A stretch of 5,162 nt of DNA from Candidatus Calidifonticultor daggyaiensis (GTDB lineage Bacteria; Actinomycetota; Humimicrobiia; Humimicrobiales; Humimicrobiaceae), in the NCBI GenBank assembly GCA_015661035.1, contig JACVJA010000140.1:1-5162 (forward strand), written 5' to 3'. The first letter of the stretch is position 1. Each line of letters opens with the position of its first letter. The notes under the pieces are model-generated. The model was not told where the DNA came from and ran no database searches. It was given only the letters and a program-made list of their open reading frames with translations. Shown in pieces: positions 1-5,162 of the stretch. A program made the position numbers and the translations under genes.

Positions 1-745
1 CAGGTCCGTCCACACACGCAAACATTACTTTTTCACCGACGGTTACCCGACATCCGCCGCACATTCCTGTTCCATCAACCATAATTGGATTCAAGCTTGC
101 TATTGTTTTGATGTTGTATTTTTTTGTAATTGCAGCAACATTTTTCATCATCATAACAGGCCCTGCGCAAATAGCAAGATCCGCTCTTTCGCCGGAAGCG
201 AGTGCATCCTCAAGAACTTTGGTAACAAAGCCTTTTGTGCCCTTGCTTCCGTCATCAGTCGCAATTAATACTTTGTCGCATATCTGATTCATTTCATTCT
301 CAAGAATAAGAAGATTTGCGCTCCTTGCGCCCATCACAGCCCAGACAGAGTTGCCTTTATTCTTAAATTCTTTAGCCATCCAGTATATAAAAGCAGCACC
401 CACTCCACCTGTTATGAGCACCACCCTGCCATATTTTTCTATGTGAACTGCTCTACCCAGAGGACCAGCAACATTATGAATTATTTGCCCTACTTCAAGC
501 ATGCCAAGTTGTTTTGTGGTTACTCCGACCTCCTGAAAGATAATCTCAATTGTTCCGGCAACTCTATCGGTTCCAGCGATTGTCAATGGAATTCTTTCGC
601 TATCTTCGAGTGGCCTTAAAATGATAAACTGGCCGGGTTGCGCCTTTTCTGCAATAAATGGGTGGTAGATTCTCATCCATTTAACATCCTGTGAGAGAAT
701 CTTTTTGTCAATGATTTTATTGAAATCTTTATTAATGATACGCAT
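1..745 (-). CDS. NfnA/SudB-type FAD and [2Fe-2S] oxidoreductase subunit (3' end outside window)
   Basis: Hand translation from the ATG at 745-743 gives 248 residues with no stop before the window edge. Seen: a ferredoxin-reductase-like FAD domain with R51-x-P-L-T at the flavin site and AGPLG at 93-97. A nucleotide-binding domain follows, with GGVG at 113-116, MGARS at 138-142 and CAGP at 193-196. Near the end is the iron-sulfur motif D224-GTGMCGGC-232 plus C244, followed by ACVDGP. This order is typical of the small subunit of electron-bifurcating ferredoxin:NADP+ oxidoreductase (NfnA), sulfide dehydrogenase SudB and the related PyrK family; the Asp-Gly-Thr-Gly-Met-Cys motif favours NfnA/SudB over PyrK. 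The family is about 280 residues, so roughly 30 are missing beyond the edge. The partner NfnB/SudA gene usually lies directly downstream, which here is outside the window. The start is supported by an AGGGGAG ribosome binding site five bases upstream. Odd: the loop after GGVG reads AAFIYW rather than the usual xAPxYP. Base composition is clearly richer in GC than the rest of the window. Confidence 0.9.
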   Translation of the reverse strand, partial: MRIINKDFNKIIDKKILSQDVKWMRIYHPFIAEKAQPGQFIILRPLEDSERIPLTIAGTDRVAGTIEIIFQEVGVTTKQLGMLEVGQIIHNVAGPLGRAVHIEKYGRVVLITGGVGAAFIYWMAKEFKNKGNSVWAVMGARSANLLILENEMNQICDKVLIATDDGSKGTKGFVTKVLEDALASGERADLAICAGPVMMMKNVAAITKKYNIKTIASLNPIMVDGTGMCGGCRVTVGEKVMFACVDGP

Positions 746-750
746 CTAAT

Positions 751-757
751 CTCCCCT
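751..757 (-). promoter_or_regulatory. Ribosome binding site of the NfnA-type gene
   Basis: On the minus strand AGGGGAG lies five bases upstream of the ATG at 745. It fixes the start of the oxidoreductase at that codon; the predicted protein then begins directly with the FAD-domain N-terminal strand typical of the family. Confidence 0.6.
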
Positions 758-790
758 TTAATAAAAAAATTACAACCAGGGCCGGTATTT

Positions 791-819
791 AATCTATTAT
801 TTTCTTCCTTTCCTGTCAA
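791..819 (-). promoter_or_regulatory. Sigma-70-like promoter for the NfnA-type gene
   Basis: Read on the minus strand, a perfect -35 TTGACA (819-814) is followed after exactly 17 bases by TAGATT (796-791), a 4 of 6 match to TATAAT. Transcription would start near 784, giving a leader of about 40 bases that contains the AGGGGAG ribosome binding site (757-751) before the ATG. The -35 box sits immediately beside the repeat element that begins at about 821. Pattern only; no experimental support. Confidence 0.55.
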
Positions 820-820
820 A

Positions 821-945
821 TCCCCTTTCATCCCCCTTTTTCAAAGGGGGAAACTACTTTTTTCTCCCCTCTTTCTTAAAAAGGGGCGGGGGGGGAGATT
901 TTTTAGTTGTTGCTCATTCTCAAAATCCCACTTTATGAAAGGGGG
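821..945. repeat. Intergenic C-tract/G-tract inverted-repeat element
   Basis: Three nested inverted repeats are visible. CCCCTTTCAT (822-831) is inverted as ATGAAAGGGG (935-944), bounding the element. CCCCCTTT (832-839) pairs with AAAGGGGG (843-850) around a three-base loop. TCTCCCC (863-869) pairs with GGGGAGA (892-898), and the right arm includes a run of eight G (888-895). It contains no plausible gene. Its style, short C5T3/A3G5 palindromes clustered between genes, resembles dispersed non-coding intergenic repeats known from many anaerobe and candidate-phylum genomes. I infer it is one copy of such a family, but only one copy is present here, so copy number cannot be judged. It lies exactly where base composition changes and where the next gene is broken. 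Confidence 0.6.
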
Positions 946-952
946 AGAGTGA

Positions 953-1849
953 AATCAGAAGGAGTGGCCGGATGAAGATTTTTTAATAGATAGAAAAAAT
1001 TTTGGTGCATTTCAACCAAAAAGCCGAGGATATACTGAAGACATAATTGGTGCACCAATAATACCAGTTGCCGGTGTATTTGATAAATATTATTATATAA
1101 AAAAAGTAGACTTTAAAACTTTAAAGGAAATTCAAATTGCTGGACATATAAATGACGCTGAAGTTTTATTAAACTTTTCTCATTTTAAAGGTCATGGTAT
1201 TTCTAGTTATGGTGGTGCTATTAAAAATATTGCAATGGGTTGTGTAACAACAAAAACAAGAAAAGATTTACATTATTTGCATTCTGGAGGCAGTGGAATT
1301 ATTTGGGACGAGTCGTTATGTAGTTTTTGTAAAAAGTGCATTAACGAATGCAGGTATAAAGCAAATAAATTTAATAAAGATAATAAATATGAAACCTCAC
1401 AGCATAATTGTACATATTGTCTGCATTGTGTGGAAATTTGTCCAAATAATGCATTATCCTTTTCAGGCAAAAATTACTTAGATTTTCAAAAAGGCATAGG
1501 TATTGCTACTGAAGCGGTTTTAAGTACATTTAACCCAAAATATGTTTATCATATTAATTTTTTGCTAAATATTACATTTATTTGTGATTGTTGGGGGATG
1601 TCAACTCCCCCATTAGTGCATGATATTGGGATATTATCATCAAGTGATATTGTTGCTGTGGAAAAGGCATCTTTGGATATTATTAAAAATTTAAGTGTTT
1701 TACCGAACTCTCTGCCTAAAGATTGGTCTTTAAGAAAAGGTAATCATATTTTCGAAAAAGTATGGGGAAAAAATCCTTATACTCAATTGGATTATTTAAT
1801 TGATAGAAAGCTTGGAAATCAAAATTATATACTTGAAGAAATTTTTTAA
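953..1849 (+). CDS. DUF362 domain protein with two [4Fe-4S] motifs, 5'-truncated
   Basis: The frame is open from 953 (preceded by TGA at 950) to the TAA at 1847. The first in-frame ATG, 1235, lies inside the conserved DUF362 block GGAIKNIAMGC and cannot be the true start; no ATG, GTG or TTG occurs in frame between 953 and 1235. Family-like sequence is recognisable from about 977 (DFLIDRKNFG, possibly equivalent to the usual PFL-x-D-T block), then IGAPIIP, NFSHFKGHG (1172-1198) and the GGAIKN block. Two CxxCxxCxxxC motifs follow at 1319-1351 and 1409-1441, then the conserved FLLNIT, CDCWGMSTPP and DIGILSS segments. DUF362 proteins are normally about 360-370 residues, so roughly the first 75-85 are missing. 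They are iron-sulfur proteins of uncertain function, presumed to act in electron transfer in anaerobes. The missing 5' part coincides with the composition change, so this is either a real truncated gene remnant or an intact gene cut by a false assembly joint. Confidence 0.85.
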   Translation, partial: NQKEWPDEDFLIDRKNFGAFQPKSRGYTEDIIGAPIIPVAGVFDKYYYIKKVDFKTLKEIQIAGHINDAEVLLNFSHFKGHGISSYGGAIKNIAMGCVTTKTRKDLHYLHSGGSGIIWDESLCSFCKKCINECRYKANKFNKDNKYETSQHNCTYCLHCVEICPNNALSFSGKNYLDFQKGIGIATEAVLSTFNPKYVYHINFLLNITFICDCWGMSTPPLVHDIGILSSSDIVAVEKASLDIIKNLSVLPNSLPKDWSLRKGNHIFEKVWGKNPYTQLDYLIDRKLGNQNYILEEIF

Positions 1850-3015
<1,166 letters not shown>

Positions 3016-3100
3016 TTATAAATATTAAACAATTAAAACAATTATAGAAGATCAATAATTTATTATTTGTTATTAAAAGCAAAAAAATGAGGTAAAATTA

Positions 3101-3137
3101 AAAAGCGAACTAATGTTTGTAATTAGTTCGCTTTTTT
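3101..3137 (+). terminator. Intrinsic terminator after ilvC
   Basis: A perfect 14-bp stem is formed by AAAAGCGAACTAAT (3101-3114) and its complement (3122-3135) around a seven-base loop GTTTGTA, ending in a T6 run (3132-3137). It lies 85 bases past the ilvC stop. The A-run on the other side would make it work in the reverse direction too, although no minus-strand gene ends here. The arm and loop also contain an SOS-box-like sequence, so part of the symmetry may serve a DNA-binding protein rather than RNA folding. Confidence 0.8.
3106..3119 (+). promoter_or_regulatory. Putative LexA operator (Gram-positive-type SOS box)
   Basis: CGAACTAATGTTTG has the CGAAC-N4-GTTYG form of the DinR/LexA box known from Bacillus and relatives. 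It lies 168 bases before the lexA start and overlaps the -35 (3117-3122) of the best promoter in the gap, which is the geometry of an autorepressor. An extra half-site, GTTCG, occurs at 3126-3130 in the promoter spacer. The LexA encoded next is of the Bacillus type, so the box and the protein agree. Caution: the half-sites are also parts of a terminator hairpin, so the match could be a by-product of that stem. Confidence 0.55.
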
Positions 3138-3145
3138 GTTATAAT
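3117..3145 (+). promoter_or_regulatory. Probable lexA promoter
   Basis: TTGTAA (3117-3122) is a 4 of 6 match to TTGACA, followed after exactly 17 bases by a perfect TATAAT (3140-3145). Transcription would begin near 3152 and leave a leader of about 135 bases that is almost all A and T and contains no ATG. The -35 lies in the loop and 3' arm of the hairpin and overlaps the SOS-box-like sequence. Other TATAAA-like boxes nearer the gene (about 3243 and 3257) lack a -35 partner at proper spacing. Confidence 0.55.
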
Positions 3146-3286
3146 TACACAAAAGTTTTTTATTATATTTATTTTTTAGGTATTTTACTTATATATATTT
3201 AATTTTTTATAAGTTTATTTAAAAACTGTCGTTTAAAAGTATTATAAAATAAATATTATAAATAAGACCATTTTCCTAAAAATAAA

Positions 3287-4063
3287 TTGAGAAGAAAAAG
3301 TAACACAATTTCACGCAGACAATTTGAGATATTAAAATATATTATTAATAAAGTAAATGAGCATGGATATCCACCAACTGTTAGAGAAATTTGCAATTAT
3401 TTATCTTTAAATTCCCCAGCAACTATTCATTCTCATTTAAATAAATTAGAAGAATTAGGTTATATAAAAAGAGACCCTTTAAAACCACGGGCTATAGAAG
3501 TAAATTTGAAATTTAAAAGTTTAGTTCAATTTCAAGATTTAGAAGAATTAAAAGATTATGCTGAAGACCAACTAATTAATTATGAGAAAATTAATTATGA
3601 AAATAAAAAAAGTTCATTTAATTTCAATAAAATAGATAATTTAGATAGTTTAAATAATTATAAAAATAATTACCCTAATAATAATGTGGTAATGATTCCT
3701 ATTTTAGGCAAAATTGCAGCAGGAACTCCTATTCTAGCAGTGGAAAATATTGATGATTATTTCCCGCTTCCTTCTGATTTTTTAAAAAATAATAATAATG
3801 TTTTTATATTACAAGTTAAGGGTGACAGTATGGTAAATGCGGGTATTTTGGATAGGGATTTTGCTATAATACGTCAACAAGATACGGCTATGAATGGAGA
3901 GATAATTGCAGCTTTAGTTGATGATGAGGCTACCATAAAAAGATTTTTTATAAAAAATAATGTGATTAAATTAATGCCTGAAAATGATTTTATGAAACCT
4001 ATTATTTTAAAAGAAATAAAGATTTTAGGTAAAGTTATAGGTATTATTAGGAAGTATTTTTAA
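3287..4063 (+). CDS. lexA: LexA SOS-response repressor with long interdomain linker
   Basis: Represses DNA-repair genes; RecA filaments on single-stranded DNA trigger its self-cleavage. Seen in 258 residues: an N-terminal winged helix-turn-helix (about 8-72) with GYPPTVREI at 27-35 and a recognition helix near 43-55. The C-terminal S24 peptidase fold has the Ala145-Gly146 cleavage pair in KIAAGTP, nucleophile Ser181 in KGDSM and general base Lys218 in ATIKRF. Both domains look complete and closely resemble the Bacillus type, including the ENIDDYFPLP segment. Odd: residues about 73-134, between the domains, form an Asn-, Lys- and Tyr-rich linker of about 60 residues, making the protein some 50 longer than the usual 200-210. 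The start is TTG with no Shine-Dalgarno sequence; a stop at 3263 and the lack of any in-frame ATG or GTG upstream leave it as the only standard choice, and it gives the expected N-terminus. Probably autoregulated through the box at 3106-3119. The 3' end overlaps convergent hflX by 39 bp. Confidence 0.95.
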   Translation: MRRKSNTISRRQFEILKYIINKVNEHGYPPTVREICNYLSLNSPATIHSHLNKLEELGYIKRDPLKPRAIEVNLKFKSLVQFQDLEELKDYAEDQLINYEKINYENKKSSFNFNKIDNLDSLNNYKNNYPNNNVVMIPILGKIAAGTPILAVENIDDYFPLPSDFLKNNNNVFILQVKGDSMVNAGILDRDFAIIRQQDTAMNGEIIAALVDDEATIKRFFIKNNVIKLMPENDFMKPIILKEIKILGKVIGIIRKYF

Positions 4064-5162
4064 TTCTTTATTTTTATAGCTTGAAAACTGTGAAAATTTA
4101 TTTATATCTGTTTTTTTAATTTTTACTATAAAAACTATATAATCTTCAAGGTATTTCTTTTCTAAAATTTTACAGTTTCTGAAAATGTATGAGATTAAAT
4201 CAGTTTTAGAATATGGAACTTTTATTTTTGCTTTAATTCTACTTTTATCAATATAACTATTAATTTTTTCATATAGATTTTCAAGGTTTATTTTTTTTAA
4301 AGCAGAAATAAAAACAGCATTTTTATATTTTCTTTTTAATTCTCTTAATTCATTAACTTTTATAGCATCAATTTTGTTAAAAACAAATATAATAGGTTTT
4401 GATACTACTTCTATTTCTCTAAGTACTCTTATTACACTCTTTATATGATTTTGATAGTTTTTATTACTGCTGTCAATTACTAATAACAATAGATCTGCTT
4501 TTTGAACTTCTTCTAGAGTTGACTTAAAAGCAGCTATTAACTGTGTTGGCAAATTTTCAATGAAACCAACGGTATCGCTAATTAATATTTCATCTATTTC
4601 AGGTATCTTTATCTTTCGTGTAGTAGAATCTAAAGTCGAAAAAAGCATGTCTTTAACAATAACATTTGATTCAGTTAAAGTATTAAGCAGTGTAGATTTC
4701 CCACTATTAGTATAGCCAACTAAAGAAGCTTGGAATATGTTTTTTTCTTTTCTTAATTTTCTTTGAACTTCTCTTTGGATACTAATTTGTTTAATTTTTT
4801 CTTCTAACTGGTTTATTCTTTTTCTTATTTTTCTTCTATCTACCTCAAGTTTTTGTTCACCAGGACCTCTGGTTCCTATACCACCACCCAGTCTTGATAA
4901 TTCAATACCCTTACCCCTTAATCTTGGTAAAATATAATTTAATTGAGCTAACTCAACCTGGAGTTTACCTTCAGCACTTATAGCTCTTTGAGCAAAAATA
5001 TCTAATATTAAAGCAGTCCTATCAACAATTTTTATATTTAGGTAATTTTCTAAATTACTTTGCTGAGCAGAACTTAAATCATTACAAAAAATTAATAAGT
5101 CTATATTAGTAGCTAAAATAATATTTTTAATCTCATTTAATTTACCAATTGAAATATAAAAT
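4025..5162 (-). CDS. hflX: GTPase HflX (5' end outside window)
   Basis: A ribosome-associated GTPase that splits stalled or stressed 70S ribosomes. The 378 visible residues run in from the window edge; the Met codon at 4648 is internal, because conserved HflX sequence continues upstream without a stop. Numbered from the first visible residue, the N-terminal domain (about 1-85) includes GKLNEIK and ends in AQLNYILPRLRG. It is followed by the HflX signature GGGIGTRGPGEQKLEVDR (92-109) and a charged helical coiled segment (109-140). The G domain shows G1 GYTNSGKST (149-157), G2 STLDSTTR (175-182), G3 DTVGF (196-200), G4 NKID (262-265) and G5 SALK (286-289), with a C-terminal domain to 378. About 40-60 N-terminal residues are probably missing. 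Odd: G2 has Ser where Pro is usual (TLDPTTR), and the last 19 or so residues extend beyond the normal end; the final 13 codons, including the stop, are antisense to the end of lexA. The two genes converge with no terminator between them. Confidence 0.95.
   Translation of the reverse strand, partial: FYISIGKLNEIKNIILATNIDLLIFCNDLSSAQQSNLENYLNIKIVDRTALILDIFAQRAISAEGKLQVELAQLNYILPRLRGKGIELSRLGGGIGTRGPGEQKLEVDRRKIRKRINQLEEKIKQISIQREVQRKLRKEKNIFQASLVGYTNSGKSTLLNTLTESNVIVKDMLFSTLDSTTRKIKIPEIDEILISDTVGFIENLPTQLIAAFKSTLEEVQKADLLLLVIDSSNKNYQNHIKSVIRVLREIEVVSKPIIFVFNKIDAIKVNELRELKRKYKNAVFISALKKINLENLYEKINSYIDKSRIKAKIKVPYSKTDLISYIFRNCKILEKKYLEDYIVFIVKIKKTDINKFSQFSSYKNKELKILPNNTYNFT

Noticed and set aside
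821..945. CRISPR array
   Set aside because: The repeats are inverted, short and unevenly spaced, with no direct repeats separated by uniform spacers, and no cas gene is present.
1273..1481. Short reading frames on the opposite strand and in another frame over the iron-sulfur region
   Set aside because: They overlap strongly conserved DUF362 coding sequence, have no ribosome binding site and show no recognisable domain.
1235..1849. A complete 204-residue ferredoxin-like gene starting at the ATG at 1235
   Set aside because: That ATG lies inside the conserved DUF362 block GGAIKNIAMGC, and clear family sequence (IGAPIIP, SHFKGHG) continues upstream in the same frame, so the real protein is longer and its start is lost.
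3152..3286. A small gene or structured RNA in the lexA leader
   Set aside because: There is no ATG, no ribosome binding site and no stem with GC pairs; the stretch is almost pure A and T.
4025..4648. A stand-alone 207-residue GTPase starting at the Met codon at 4648
   Set aside because: The P-loop GYTNSGKST and the HflX signature GGGIGTRGPGEQ lie upstream in the same open frame, so this Met is internal to hflX.

Overview
This is a fragment of an anaerobe-type bacterial genome or metagenome contig, and it contains two stretches of clearly different composition. Positions 1 to about 960 are moderately GC-rich (roughly 40-45% by rough hand count over several lines). From about 975 to the end the DNA is very AT-rich (about 22-35% GC in the lines I counted). 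The change coincides with the edge of a C-tract/G-tract inverted-repeat element and with a [4Fe-4S] protein gene that has lost its 5' end. The window therefore probably spans either a rearrangement joint or a chimeric assembly joint. A species-level call is not possible. The AT-rich part carries a LexA and a putative SOS operator of the Firmicutes/Gram-positive kind, so it suggests a low-GC Gram-positive or related candidate-phylum anaerobe.

Layout. (a) 1-745, minus strand: the 5' part of an NfnA/SudB-type FAD/[2Fe-2S] subunit (ferredoxin:NADP+ oxidoreductase or sulfide dehydrogenase small subunit). It has a good ribosome binding site and a sigma-70-like promoter at 791-819. (b) About 821-945: an intergenic repeat element made of C-tract/G-tract inverted repeats. 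(c) About 953-1849, plus strand: a DUF362 protein with two [4Fe-4S] motifs. It is recognisable well upstream of its first in-frame ATG (1235) but has no start codon and lacks roughly the first quarter of the family. (d) 2014-3015, plus strand: ilvC, an intact class I ketol-acid reductoisomerase whose cofactor loop looks NADH-type rather than NADPH-type. (e) 3101-3145: a strong hairpin terminator whose 5' arm and loop contain a Gram-positive-type SOS box (CGAAC-N4-GTTTG). The box overlaps the -35 of a promoter with a perfect TATAAT, and this is most simply read as the lexA control region. (f) 3287-4063, plus strand: lexA, with an unusually long Asn-rich interdomain linker and a TTG start without a Shine-Dalgarno sequence. 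(g) 4025-5162, minus strand: hflX, a ribosome-associated GTPase that runs off the window and overlaps the lexA 3' end tail to tail by 39 bp.

How the genes relate. ilvC (branched-chain amino acid synthesis), lexA (DNA-damage repressor) and hflX (ribosome rescue) are separate housekeeping or stress units, not one pathway. The tightest functional link visible is lexA with its putative autoregulatory operator, which doubles as the ilvC terminator. I do not see a clear new multi-gene system. The most interesting points are the terminator/operator overlap, the predicted cofactor switch in IlvC, the LexA linker and the composition joint.
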